This document shows, one piece after another, positions 9,712-20,236 of a DNA stretch of 64,000 bases. Source of the DNA: Prorocentrum cordatum (taxonomy: Eukaryota; Sar; Dinophyceae; Prorocentrales; Prorocentraceae); the NCBI GenBank assembly GCA_963575745.1, contig CAUYUJ010018499.1, positions 15,001-79,000 on the forward strand. Direction: 5' to 3'. The stretch's first letter is position 1, and every line of letters begins with the position of its first letter. A program made the position numbers and the translations under genes. Below the pieces are notes generated by a model. It was not told the DNA's origin. It ran no database searches and was given only the letters and a program-made list of their open reading frames with translations.

Positions 9712-10860
9712 AAACATGATGGACCCACGAACCCGGAAAATGATATAGACATGTGGAGCATGGGCACGATTTCACGATACCCAACGGGGCAACACCTCAC
9801 GAAACATCCCACGAGACACCTCACGAAACATCCCACGAGACACCTCACGAAACATTCCGCGAGACACCTCACGAAACATTCCAGGAGACACCCCGCGAAA
9901 CATTCCACGAGACACCCCACGAAACATTCCACGACGACAGGCAACCACTCAACCAAGGCGGTGTGGTCGTGCTGGGGAGTGGTCGTGCTGGGGTGTGGTC
10001 GTGCTGGGGGGTGGTCGTGCTGGGGTGTGGTCGTGCTGGGGGGGTGGTCGTGCTGGGGGGTGGTTGTGCTGGGGCGTGGTCGTGCTGGGGCGTGGTCGTG
10101 CTGGGGCGCGGTCGTGCTGGGGTGTGGTCGTGCTGGGGTGTGGTCGTGCTGGGGTGTGGTCGTGCTGGGGTGTGGTCTTGCTGGGGGTGGTCGTGCTGGG
10201 GGGGTCGTGCTGGGGGTGGTCGTGCTGGGGTGTGGTCGTGCTGGGGTGTGGCCGTGCTGGGTGGGGTCGTGCTGGGGTGTGGTCGTGCTGGGGTGCGGTC
10301 GTCCTGGGGTGTGGTCGTGCTGGGGTGGGTTCGTGCGTGGCTGGGGTGTGGTCGTGCTGGGGTGTGGTCGTGCTGGGGTGTGGTCGTGCTGGGGCGTGGT
10401 CGTGCTGGGGTGTGGTCGTGCTGGGGTGTGGTCGTGCTGGGGTGTGGTCGTGCTGGGGTGGTCCGCACCCTGTGATTCATCGATCGGGTCGTGCTGGGGT
10501 GTGGTCGTGGTGGGGTGTGATCGTGGCGGGGTGTGGTCGTGTTGGGGTGTGGTCGTGCTGGGGTGCGGTCGTGCTGGGGCGCGGTCGTGCTGCGGTGTGG
10601 TCGCGCTGGGGCGCGGTCGTGCTGGGGCGCGGTCACGCTGGGGTGTGGTCGTGCTGAGGTGTCCCGCACCCTGTGATTTATCGATCGGGATTTCAAAACA
10701 AGCGTTTCGCCTGAGACATCCTCAAATTTTAATCCGCCGGCCTCCTTCGACCTCGATATTTATCAGGGAAAGAATCCGCCGGCCTCCTTCAAGTTGGGCA
10801 CGGGGGACTATGTTTACATACTAAAAGAGAACCCTGGGCCCGCGCCCTTTCCGGGAAAAA
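9712..10860 (+). mobile_element. CGTGCTGGGG element, copy 1
   Basis: Four parts. A constant left end (CATGATGGACCCACGAACCC, about 65 bp). About seven 24-bp units of GACACCTCACGAAACATTCC type (9,785-9,940). A 16-bp minisatellite GTCGTGCTGGGGTGTG (about 9,960-10,660). A constant right end from GCACCCTGTGATTTATCGA to CCGGGAAAAA, containing CGCCTGAGACATCCTCAAA. CCCGGAAAGGG-type words occur inverted near the two ends. Sixteen is not a multiple of three, so every frame encodes one 16-residue cycle (WSCWGVVVLGCGRAGV). Class is unclear: the A5 end suggests a retroposon, the inverted words a DNA element. Confidence 0.7.
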
Positions 10861-10939
10861 CACGCTGACGACGACGGGCATCAATCATCGAGGATCTCGA
10901 GTCGTTCGCTTTAGGTGCCTGCGGGGCGCCCCATCTACG

Positions 10940-11260
10940 TCGTCATATCGGTGCCGCCGCGGCGCTCTCTTAGGGCAATGTTGGCTGCCTTTGGCGGCTG
11001 TCTTGGAGCCCCTTGGGGCCCTCTTCGGGTCGTTTCGGGGATCTCCTGGGCCTCTCTTGGAAGCCTTGGGGGCCCTCCTGGGGCCATCTTGAAGCCGTCG
11101 GTCAAAGAAGTGGGGCCCTAGCAACGCCCCATTCCTTCTCGAGCCCCCCAGTCGCCAAATGCGGCCCTCTTGCGACGCCCTTGAAGCGTTTTGGGCCCAA
11201 CTTTGGTGCTCTTGGAGCCGACTTGGGCCCTGATGGCCCCCTCTCAAAGCAAGTTCAAAC
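10940..11260 (-). repeat. CTTGGGGCC satellite block S2
   Basis: A short block of CTCTTGGAAGCCTTGGGGGCC-type units directly downstream of element copy 1. From 11,260 to 11,660 the sequence is non-repetitive with no convincing gene. Confidence 0.7.
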
Positions 11261-11664
11261 CAACTCGCAGCCATCTCGAGGCCTCTAGAAACTACGGAAA
11301 GCAAAAAGGCGAGAAGGAAAAAATTGAAGCGCACAGTGATTGTAAAGGAGTTGGACCCGTTGGAGGCCTCCTTCAAGAGCTCGAATGACAATTGCGGGCT
11401 GTCACGAGGCGGTCTTGCGGGGGCTTGGAGGCACACTGAAAGCAAAATTGTACAATCTGCAAGTATATGGAGCGATCTCGGGATCCTTCTTGGGTTGCCT
11501 GCGGTTCCTTTGGAGCCATCTTCGGCCATTTCGGGCACTCCACCGCCCCGCGGTCACTCTCTGTCCACGCCCGGGGACGAGAGGGCAGGGGGGGATCCCC
11601 GTCCCTGCCAGGGAGAAACGCGCGGATAAGCTAGCCCGTTAAACCACCACCCGCGCTCTGCATG

Positions 11665-11810
11665 GCTGGTGGGATTTTTCCACGGCCGCCTGGGAATACT
11701 ATCCCGGATTCTCGGGTGAATTCTGCCCGGATTTTTCCAAATCCCAATGTGAATTTGCCCCGGAAGCCGCGTGAATTTTTCCGGGTGCCCCCCGGATTTT
11801 TCCGCGCGTG
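11665..11810. repeat. Degenerate CCCGGATTTTTCC repeat
   Basis: CCCGGATT(C/T)T(C/T)(C/G)GG and GTGAATTT alternate about four times (11,710-11,800) with a spacing near 30-36 bases. This is a small degenerate array. From 11,815 to 12,310 nothing else is recognised. Confidence 0.5.
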
Positions 11811-12316
11811 TTTTTTCGATGCGCGCGCCCAAGGAAAAATTCACCAAGAATTCGGAGAGATATTCAAAACGAGTTTTTGTTTTTCTCCCCAAAGTTTTCA
11901 CTAGGCCGCGCGCGGAGCCTGGAAGGAGGGGGGGGCGGGGGAGAAGTCACAGGGAGTGGATGGGGCACGCCGCAGGAGAGGGCCGGAGGGAGACAGGAAT
12001 CCCAACACCCCTTTAAGCGTGAACGGCGTGACGAAATAATTCATCCAAGCCCACTCTTCCCCTTCATGGACACAGTTCCCCATGTCCCCGCCCAATCCTT
12101 CATGCGCGGGAAGGTAGCCGCGGGTCGTTGGAGCGCCCAATGCGGCCCAAAATGTATCCGAGATGGCTGCAAGGAACCCAGATACGCCTCCAATATCGCT
12201 CAAAGCATCCCAGGACGATTCCGAATAGCCTCCAACATGCCTCTGAGAGTCGTCAAGACCGCTTCAAGACGGCCCCGCGTGCCCTTCGAGCTCTCCAAGG
12301 AGGCCTCCAAGACAAA

Positions 12317-13486
12317 AACATGATGGACCCACGAACCCGGAAAGGGATATAGACATGTGGAGCATGGACACGTTTTCACGATACCCAACTGGGCAACACC
12401 TCACGAAACATCCCACGAGACACTTCACGAAACATCCCACGAGACACCTCACGAAACATTCCACGAGACACCTCACGAAACATTCCACGAGACACCCCGC
12501 GAAACATTCCACGAGACACCCCACGAAACACTCCACGACGACAGGCAACCACTCAACCAAGGCGGCGTGGTCGTGCTAGGGAGTGGTCGTGCTGGGGAGT
12601 GGTCGTGCTGGGGTGTGGTCGTGCTGGGGCGTGGTCGTGCTGGGGGGTGGTCGTGCTGGGGGTGTGGTCGTGCTGGGGGGTGGTCGTGCTGGGGCGTGGT
12701 CGTGCTGGGGCGTGGTCGTGCTGGGGCGTGGTCGTGCTGGGGTGTGGTCGTGCTGTGGTGTGGTCGTGCTGGGGTGTGGTCGTGCTGGGGTGTGGTCTTG
12801 CTGGGGTGGGGTCGTGCTGGGGCGTGGTCGTGCTGGGGCGTGGTCGTGCTGGGGCGTGGTCGTGCTGGGGTGTGGTCGTGCTGTGGTGAGGTCGTGCTGG
12901 GGTGTGGTCGTGCTGGGTGATGGTCGTGCTGGGGTGTGGTCGTGCTGGGGGGTGGTCCGTGCTGGGGTGTGGTCGTGCTGGGGTGTGGTCGTGCCTGGGT
13001 GTGGTCGTGCCTGGGGCGTGGTTCGTGCTGGGGGTCGTGCTGGGTGGGTCGTGCTGGGGTGTGGTCGTGCTGGGGTGGGGTTCGTGGCTGGCGGGGGGGG
13101 GTGGACCGCGCCTGTGATTATCGCTCGGGGTCGTGCTGGGGTGTGGTCGTGCTGGGGTGTCGTCGTGCTGGGGTGTGGTCGTGCTAGGGTGGGGTCGTGC
13201 TGGGGTGGGGTCGTGCTGGGGTGTGGTCGTGCTGGGGTGTGGTCGTGCTGGGGTGTGGTCGTGCTGGGGTGTGGTCGTGCTGAGGTGTCCCGCACCCTGT
13301 GATTTATCGATGGGGATTTCAAAAACAAGCGTTTCGCCTGAGACATCCTCAAATTTTAATCCGCCGGCCTCCTTCGACCTCGATATTTATCAGGGAAGGA
13401 ATCCGCCGGCCTCCTTCAAGTTGGGCACCGGGGACATGTTTACATACTAAAAGAGAACCCTGGGCCCGCGCCCTTTCCGGGAAAAA
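12317..13486 (+). mobile_element. CGTGCTGGGG element, copy 2
   Basis: Same left end, 24-bp repeats (12,395-12,540), 16-bp minisatellite (12,565-13,280) and right end as copy 1. The left end follows AAAAA and the right end is CCGGGAAAAA then TGAAAACC. The minisatellite is more disturbed than in copy 1, with several one-base losses around 12,955-13,130. Non-coding. Confidence 0.7.
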
Positions 13487-13539
13487 TGAAAACCATTGCG
13501 CGCTGTGTGTGATGCCTCGTCGCCTTTTCGTTTTCCATG

Positions 13540-13910
13540 GGCTCTTGAGGCCTCTAGATGGCCACGCTGGCCTGAGATGGCCTTCCAGAAGAACCCGACA
13601 GGCCCAAAGACGGCGCCGAGAGCGCTCAAGAGCAGCCGAAGAAGGTCCCAAGAGAGCGCCACGAGGCGACGTGGGCGGCTCCAGCGAGGGGACGCTGCAA
13701 GGACCCCCCCCCCGTACTTTTTGACTGACGGCGTTTCCAAGATGGCCCCGAGAGGGCCCCCAAGGCCTCCAAGACAGGCCCACGAGACCCCGAAGAGGAT
13801 CCCAAGGAGGCCCGAAACAGCCTCAAGAGGACCCCGTAGGCTCTCCCAAAATGGCTCCAAATTAGCTCCACAATGGCCCACAAATCACCCCAAGGGGCTT
13901 CTAACAAGAG
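13540..13910 (+). repeat. CCAAGAGGCC satellite, forward orientation
   Basis: Units such as GAGAGGGCCCCCAAGGCCTCC and CAAGATGGCC fill about 13,560-13,900, opposite in orientation to the block at 10.94-11.26 kb. A C9 run lies at 13,705. Shadow frames only. Confidence 0.65.
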
Positions 13911-14910
13911 CCGCGTGCGGAAAACAAACAAAAACCTCCATGATTGATTCTGGCCGTCGTCGTGATTTTTGCTCTCCCATCATTCCTTTTCCTACTCCTC
14001 GTCCTCATCCCGCCCCTCCTCCGTTCCCCCGTCATCCTCCTCCATGTCCTCCTTCCCCGCTGCTGTTAATCCTCCGATTCCTCCTGCGCCGTCCTCACGT
14101 TTCTAACGTAAACAGCGTCGCCCTCTTGGTTGAGCACCATGCTGGCGCACGTTTCTGATCAACACAATTTGCCTGGGCACCGTCTCCGGAACTGCTTCGT
14201 CCTGAGCGTTCTTACCCCCATGTCCTCCTACCTCCCCCGTGCTCCTCCCACCTCCCCATCTGGCACATTCCTACATCCTCGTTTACGAAAGGATGCGGCG
14301 CGCTGGCGTTCTGCGCGGATCACCAATGCGGTAGCTACCTCCCCCTGGCTCCTCGTAACCCTCCTCCCCCCCTCAGGTCCCTCATCATCCTTCCGACCTT
14401 CTCATGCTCTAGCATGTTGTTGTTTCCTCCAGCACGCGTCCATCCTTTTGCTGTCCCTCTTCTTTCGTTACGACTGGTCCTTCGCCACCAGATTTGTTCC
14501 TTCGCTTCCTCCACCTCCTCTTCCTCCCCCCGTGCAGAACCAGTGAAAACACATTCGGTTCGCTGCGGCGCCGCATGCTGCTACACATGCTGATCGAAGC
14601 AACTCGCCTGGTGATTGCTTTTGCCTTGGCTGGCGGAAATGCGCGAGGCGTCGGAAATGAAGGCAAAAAGGCGGATGAACAGTATAACCCCGCGGACCAC
14701 GGCCGAAACGCGTCAGAACATATGTGAGGAGACAGGTCTGCAAGTTGTTTTGGACCCCTACAAAGCCTGTCTTGGGATCCTCGGGCCTGCTTGCAATCCT
14801 TCTCGGGACCTGCTGGACTCTCCTCGAGCTCACTTGCAGTCTTCCCGGCGCCCTGTTGGATCCTGTCGCAGGCCCTGAGAAAAGAAGATGACAGCGGGAG
14901 GGAAATGAAG
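13911..14910. other. Non-satellite spacer holding two dispersed words
   Basis: Bases 14,150-14,350 resemble 9,060-9,560 in inverse orientation. At 14,588 the word CTGATCGAAGCAACTCGCCTG is another member of the group at 5,712 and 49,553. From 14,770 to 14,880, CTTGGGATCCTCGGGCCTGC-like words may be a remnant of the CTTGGGG satellite. No gene recognised. Confidence 0.4.
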
Positions 14911-14912
14911 AG

Positions 14913-16566
14913 AAAATGATGGACCCACGAACCCGGAAAGGGATATAGACATGTGGAGCATGGACACGTTTTCATGATACCCAACTGGGCAACACCTCAC
15001 GAAACATCCCACGAGACACCTCACGAAACAGCCCACGAGACACCTCACGAAACATTCCACGAGACACCTCACGAAACATTTCACGAGACACCCCGCGAAA
15101 CATTCCACGAGACACCCCACGAAACATTCCACGACGACAGGCAACCACTCAACCAAGGCGGTGTGGTCGTGCTGGGGAGTGGTCGTGCTGGGGTGTGGTC
15201 GTGCTGGGGGGTGGTCGTGCTGGGGGGTGGTCGTGCTGGGGGGGTGGTCGTGCTGGGGGGTGGTCGTGCTGGGGCGTGGTCGTGCTGGGGCGTGGTCTTG
15301 CTGGGGCGTGGTCGTGCTGGGGCGTGGTCGTGCTGGGGCGTGGTCGTGCTGGGGTGTGGTCGTGCTGTGGTGAGGTCGTGTTGGGGTGTGGTCGTGCTGG
15401 GGTGTGTCTTGCTGGGGTAGGGTCGTGCTGGGGTCGGGTCGTGCTGGGGTGTGGTCGTGCTGGGGTATGGTCGTGCTGGGGTGTGGTCGTGCTGGGGTGT
15501 GGTCGTGCTGGGGTGTGGTCGTGCTGGGGCGTGGTCGTGCTGGGCGTGGTCGTGCTGGGGTGTGGTCATGCTGGGGGTGTGGTCGTGCTGAGGTGGTGGT
15601 CGTTCTGGTGTGGGGTCGTGCTAGGGTGGGTTCGTGCTGGGTGCTCCGCACACTGTGAATTTATCGATCGGGTCGTGCTGGGGTGTGGTCTGTGCTGGGG
15701 TGTGGTCGGGCTGGGGTGTGTCGTGCTGGGGTGTGTTCGTGCTGGGTGTGTCGTGCTGGGAGTGGGTCGTGCTGGGGAGTGGTTCGTGCTGTGGGGTGTG
15801 GCGGTGCTGGGGGTGGTCCCCCCCCCCGGCTGGGGGGAGTGGTCGTGCTGGGGTGGTCGTGCTGGGCGTGTCGTGCTGGGGCGTGGTCGTGCTGGGGCTT
15901 GACGTGCTGGGGCGTGGTCGTGCTGGGGCGTGGTCGTGCTGGGGTGTGGTCGTGCTGTGGTGAGGTCGTGCTGGGGTGTGGTCGTGCTGGGGTGTTGTCT
16001 TGCTGGGGTAGGGTCGTGCTGGGGTCGGGTCGTGCTGGGGTGTGGTCGTGCTGGGGTATGGTCGTGCTGGGGTGGGGTCGTGCTGGGGTGGGGTCGTGCT
16101 GGGGTCTGGTCGTGCTGGGTGTGGTCGTGCTGGGGTATGGTCGTGCTAGGGTGGGGTCGTGCATTTCGCTCGAGACATCCTGCCAAAATTCCAGGAAATC
16201 GTACAAAAGCAAACGAATTAGTCGAGACATCATCGAAATTCCTTCGCGCGGGGCGCTTTTCCGCGTCGCGGTCGGCTCTGCAAAACAATCGTTTCGCTCG
16301 AGACATCCTCGGCAAACACTGCGGAGCAAGCGTTTCGCTCGAGACATCCTCAACACACGAAAAAGTGGCCCGCACCCTGTGATTTATCGATCGGGATTTC
16401 AAAAACAAGCGTTTCGCTCGAGACATCCTCAAATTTTAATTCGCCGGCCTCCTTCGACCTCGTTATTTATCAGGGAAAAAATTCGTCGGCCTCCCTTAAG
16501 TTGGCACCGGGGGACAGGTTTACCTACTAAAAGAGAACCCTGGGCCGATGCCCTTTCCGGGAAAAA
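14913..16566 (+). mobile_element. CGTGCTGGGG element, copy 3 (long)
   Basis: Left end, 24-bp repeats (14,995-15,140) and right end as in other copies. The 16-bp array is expanded to about 1 kb and interrupted at 15,645-15,670 by an internal copy of the right-end start (TGTGAATTTATCGATCGGG). Near the right end, 16,160-16,380 carries a block with CGCTCGAGACATCCTC at 16,295, 16,336 and 16,415. This block is absent from copies 1 and 2 but present in copy 4. Confidence 0.7.
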
Positions 16567-16703
16567 CAATGCAGGCAAGAGGAATAAGATAAATGAATAC
16601 GATGAGGAAGAATCAAGGGCACGGAAGACATTCGAAATTCGCTGGCCACACGGCATTCACACGAACGCCCGAGCCACATGATCGATTGACGTGCGCATAT
16701 CAG

Positions 16704-18327
16704 AAAACATGATGGACCCACGAACCCGGAAAGGGATATAGACATGTGGAGCATGGACACGTTTTCATGATACCCAACTGGGCAACACCTCACGAAACAT
16801 CCCACGAGACACCTCACGAAACAGCCCACGAGACACCTCACGAAACATTCCAATCGAGACACCTCACGAAACATTTCACGGACCACCCCCGCAAACATTT
16901 CCACGGACCCCCACGAAACATTCCACGACGACAGGGCAACCACTCAACCAGGCGGTGTGGGTCGTGCTGGGGAGCTGGGTCGTGTCTGGGGTGTGGGTCG
17001 TGCTGGGAGGTTTGGTGTGCTGAGGGGGTGGTCGTGCCGGGGGGTGGTCGTGCTGGGGGCGTGGTCGTGCTGGGGGGTGGTCGTGCTGGGGCGTGGTCGT
17101 GCTGGGGCGTGGTCGTGCTGGGGCGTGGTCGTGCTGGGGCGTGGTCGTGCTGGGGCGTGGTCGTGCTGGGGTGTGGTCGTGCTGGGGTGCGGTCGTGCTG
17201 GGGTGTGGTCTTGCTGGGGTGGGGTCGTGCTGGGGTGTGATCGTGCTGGGGTGGGGTCGTGCTGGGGTGTGGTCGTGCTGGGGTGTGGTCGTGCTAGGGT
17301 GGGGTCGTGCTGGGGTGGGGTCGTGCTGGGGAGTGGTCGTGCTGGGGTGTGGTCGTGCTGGGGTGTGGTCATGCAGGGGCGTGGTCGTGCTGGGGTGGGG
17401 TCGTGCTGGGGTGGGGTCGTGCTGGGGTGGGTTCGTGCTGGGGTGCTCCGCACCCTGTGATTTATCGATCGGGTCGTGCTGGGGTGTGGTCGTGCTGGGA
17501 TGTGGTCGTGCTGGGGCGTGATCGTGCTGGGGAGTGGTCGTGCTGTGGTGAGGTCGTGCTGGAGTGTGGTCGTGCTGGGGTGTGGTCTTGCTGGGGTGGG
17601 GCCGTGCTGGGTGTCGTCCTGGGGGGTGGTCGTGCTGGGGGGTGGTCGTGCTGGGGCGTGGTCGTGCTGGGGGGTGGTTGTGCTGGGGCGTGGTCGTGCT
17701 GGGGCGTGGTCGTGCTGTGGTGAGGTCGTGCTGGGGTGTGGTCGTGCTGGGGTGTGGTCTTGCTGGGGTAGGGTCGTGCTGGGGTCGGGTCGTGCTGGGG
17801 TGTGGTCGTGCTGGGGTATGGTCGTGCTGGGGTGGGGTCGTGCTGGGGTGGGGTCGTGCTGGGGTCTGGTCGTGCTGGGGTGTGGTCGTGCTGGGGTATG
17901 GTCGTGCTAGGGTGGGGTCGTGCATTTCGCTCGAGACATCCTGCCAAAATTCCAGGAAATCGTACAAAAACAAAGGAATTAGTCGAGACATCATCGAAAT
18001 TCCTTCGCGCGGGGCGCTTTTCCGCGTCGCGGTCGGCTCTGCAAAACAAGCGTTTCGCTCGAGACATCCTCGGCAAACTCTGCGGAGCAAGCGTTTCGCT
18101 CGAGACATCCTCAACACACGAAAAAGTGGCCCGCACCCTGTGATTTATCGATCGGGATTTCAAAAACAAGCGTTTCGCTCGAGACATCCTCAAATTTTAA
18201 TTCGCCGGCCTCCTTCGACCTCGTTATTTATCAGGGAAAAAATTCGCCGGCCTCCCTCAAGTTGGCACCGGGGGACAGGTTTACCTACTAAAAGAGAACC
18301 CTGGGCCCACGCCCTTTCCGGGAAAAA
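16704..18327 (+). mobile_element. CGTGCTGGGG element, copy 4
   Basis: Begins 137 bp after copy 3. Its right half (17,700-18,327) is nearly the same as 15,940-16,566, including the GAGACATCCTC block (17,925-18,190) and the right end CCGGGAAAAA. Its 24-bp repeats are damaged (16,850-16,930). An internal TGATTTATCGATCGGG sits at 17,456. Copies 3 and 4 look like one element duplicated in tandem. Confidence 0.7.
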
Positions 18328-18395
18328 GGAAAATAAAAATGAAAAACGAAGACGCAAATCCACGCTGAATTCACTCTTGGCACCGGCGAAACCAA

Positions 18396-18580
18396 AATGT
18401 GGCCTGGGAGTGGAGTTCTGGGAAGTCGAAGAGCACGAAGTGTGTGACTGTAAATGAAAAACGAGCCCGGCACAGGCCCGGCCGGCAACTCCCAACGCCT
18501 GCCCGGACCCCCCTGTGGAGTGATCTGTGAGCTCTTTTGAGTCAACTAGAAACCTATCAGTCTTCGCTGTTAGGTAATCT
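18396..18580. repeat. 185-bp block identical to 7,313-7,497
   Basis: Placed 69 bp after the end of element copy 4. It begins inside a 73-bp satellite unit and stops abruptly at TTAGGTAATC, where 7,498 continues with different sequence. On the minus strand it carries only the end of the exon-like frame (AKTDRFLVDSKELTDHS), so it is a truncated copy. Confidence 0.85.
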
Positions 18581-18589
18581 TGGGATTTA

Positions 18590-18890
18590 CATTGGACGAA
18601 AACTTAGGTTTTCTTAAGCATCGCCTAAGGTGTAGACAATGGGAAGAATCGGAGGGGGGCCGCCCGCGGTGCCGCTCGGGTGGGCTTCGCCGCGCGGTGG
18701 GTCGTGTCCGCGCCCTTCCGGCACCGCCCCCGACGGCCGGGGAACCCACATCGCCACGCCCTCGCCCACGCAGTGCTGGCCGAGGCCAGTCGCAGCCGAC
18801 CGCCCGGCACGCTCCCCGCACGCTCGGCGGCACTCTGCGCCGCCCTGCCCGCGGAACCGTTCGCCGACCCAGTCGCGGACTGAGAAAGCG
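18590..18890. other. GC-rich unclassified sequence with a small inverted word
   Basis: CTTAGG (18,603) and CCTAAG (18,627) form a weak inverted pair. The rest to 18,890 is very GC-rich with several overlapping frames and no clear coding signal. Nothing recognised. Confidence 0.35.
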
Positions 18891-19015
18891 GAGGAGGAGG
18901 AGAAGGAGGAGGAGGAGGAGGAAGACGAGGAGGGGGAGTGGGAGGAGGAGGAGGAGGAGGAGGAGGAGGAGCAGGAGGAGGAGGAGGAGGAGGAGGAGGA
19001 GGAGGACGGGTCGCC
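18890..19015. repeat. GGA tract
   Basis: About 125 bp of nearly pure GGA/GAG. It gives poly-Glu, poly-Arg and poly-Gly frames. A GGA tract of the same kind precedes the related element at 60.4 kb. Confidence 0.85.
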
Positions 19016-19104
19016 TAAGTACGTCGGAGACTCCTCTCCACCGAGCAGCATGGGCAGGCGCCCTCTTCAGAGTGAGCCCTTGTGGCCCCAGGCCGCCGAA
19101 CTCG

Positions 19105-19262
19105 TCGATCGGCCTCCAGCGTTCCCGGGGATGGACAGACCCCCCTTTGGGTAAAACGTGGTTTGGTGAAAACGACCTGAGGCCCAAACCTGGCGGGCGC
19201 AAGCCTGGAGAATAACGGCCACGGCGCCCTCTCGAGAACCGAAAACGGACAACTCACTCATC
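19105..19262 (+). repeat. Dispersed repeat related to 60,405-60,570
   Basis: GGGCCCAAACCTGGCGGGCG-type sequence: 19,173-19,205 (GGCCCAAACCTGGCGGGCGC, then AAGCCTGGA) aligns with 60,482-60,512, and GGATGGACAGACCCCCCT (19,130) with 60,430. Both continue into CTCTCGAGA and CGGACAA(C/G)TCAC. Each copy follows a GGA tract, so tract and element probably travel together. Confidence 0.6.
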
Positions 19263-19431
19263 GACGTGTCACTGTTGGGGGTTCTGCCCACCCCCGACAT
19301 TCACGCCAGAGATGGGCCCACGCGTATACCACTTCATCGTGCTCACCTCGCCGTGCTCGGGCAACACCCAGGAAGACGCCGTTGCTGTCCACGATGGCCC
19401 TCACGGGCGGCACGGCATGCCGAAGCGTGGC

Positions 19432-19830
19432 CAGAGGAGGAGGAGGAGGAGGAGGAGGAGGAGGAGGAGGAGGAGGAGGCCCCTGGCGTGCGAGCAGACC
19501 GACCGAGCATTGGCGGGCGGGCGGCGCCGCGCCTCTCCCCAGCAGTCGTCCTCCGAGGTCGGCGCGGGCGTGAGGGCTGGCTGAGCGACGGCGCCGACCC
19601 TGGGAGGCAGCACGGCGCCTCCTCCGCCTCCTCCTCCTCCTGCTCCTCCTCCGCCTCCTCCTCCTCCGCCTCCTCCTCATCCTCCTGCTCCTCCTTCTCC
19701 TCCTGCTGCTCCTCCTCCTCCGCCTCCTCCTCCTCCGCCTCCTCCTCCTCCTCCTCCTCCTCCTCCTCCTCCGCCTCCTCCTCCTCCGCCTCCTCCTCCG
19801 CCTCCTCCTCCTCCTCCTCCTCCTCCTGCA
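19432..19830. repeat. Opposed GGA and CTC tracts
   Basis: GGA run at 19,432-19,482 and CTC/CGC-rich run at 19,620-19,828, in opposite orientation with 140 bp between. Such purine-pyrimidine mirror-like tracts can pair across the spacer or adopt non-B structure (established knowledge of GAA/GGA tracts). Frames here are Ser-, Arg- or Glu-rich artefacts. Confidence 0.8.
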
Positions 19831-19920
19831 GGGGGCCGACCCTGGGAGGCAGCACGGCGCGGAGGCACAGCGGAGGAGCTCGGGGGCGCAGTCTCCGGGC
19901 GGCCTCCGCGCACGGAGGAC

Positions 19921-20236
19921 TCCCCTTCCGGGAGCTCGGACCGGTGAGCAACACACTGAGCCCTGACCCTCTGGGAGGGGACCAGGGACCTAAACGTTGT
20001 TTTGGGACCAGAGGGCGGGTTCTGGCCCACAGGCCGTCTTCATCAGAACGTGCTCTGCTGAAGGAGGGCGAGGAGGGGGAGGAGGAGGAGGAGGAGGAGG
20101 AGGAGGAGGAGGAGGAGGAGGAGGAGGAGGAGGAGGAGGAGGAGGAGGAGCAGGAGCAGGAGCAGGAGGCGGAGGAGAAGGAGGAGCCACTCCCCTTCCG
20201 GGAGCTCGGACCAGGGACCTAAACGTTGTTTTGGGT
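19921..20236. repeat. Direct repeat around a GGA tract, one copy lacking 44 bp
   Basis: CCCCTTCCGGGAGCTCGGACC occurs at 19,923 and 20,194, each followed by GGGACCTAAACGTTGTTTTGGG. The first copy has an extra 44-base piece between these parts (GGTGAGCAACACAC to GGGGACCAG), bounded by GGACC words. The second has none. A GGA tract lies between the copies (20,066-20,190). Confidence 0.7.

Noticed and set aside
9751-10824. 357-codon plus-strand frame with WSCWGVVVLGCGRAGV cycles
   Set aside because: It is the readout of a 16-bp minisatellite; equivalent frames exist in other phases and on the minus strand.
18580-19215. 211-codon plus frame ending in RPKPGGRKPGE, basic protein
   Set aside because: Centre is a GGA tract and the C-terminus is the dispersed repeat also found at 60.4 kb; start and end are unrelated pieces.
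19258-19956. Arg-rich 232-codon and Glu-rich 203-codon minus frames
   Set aside because: Translations of the GGA/CTC tracts; not histone-like or protamine-like beyond the poly-Arg run.
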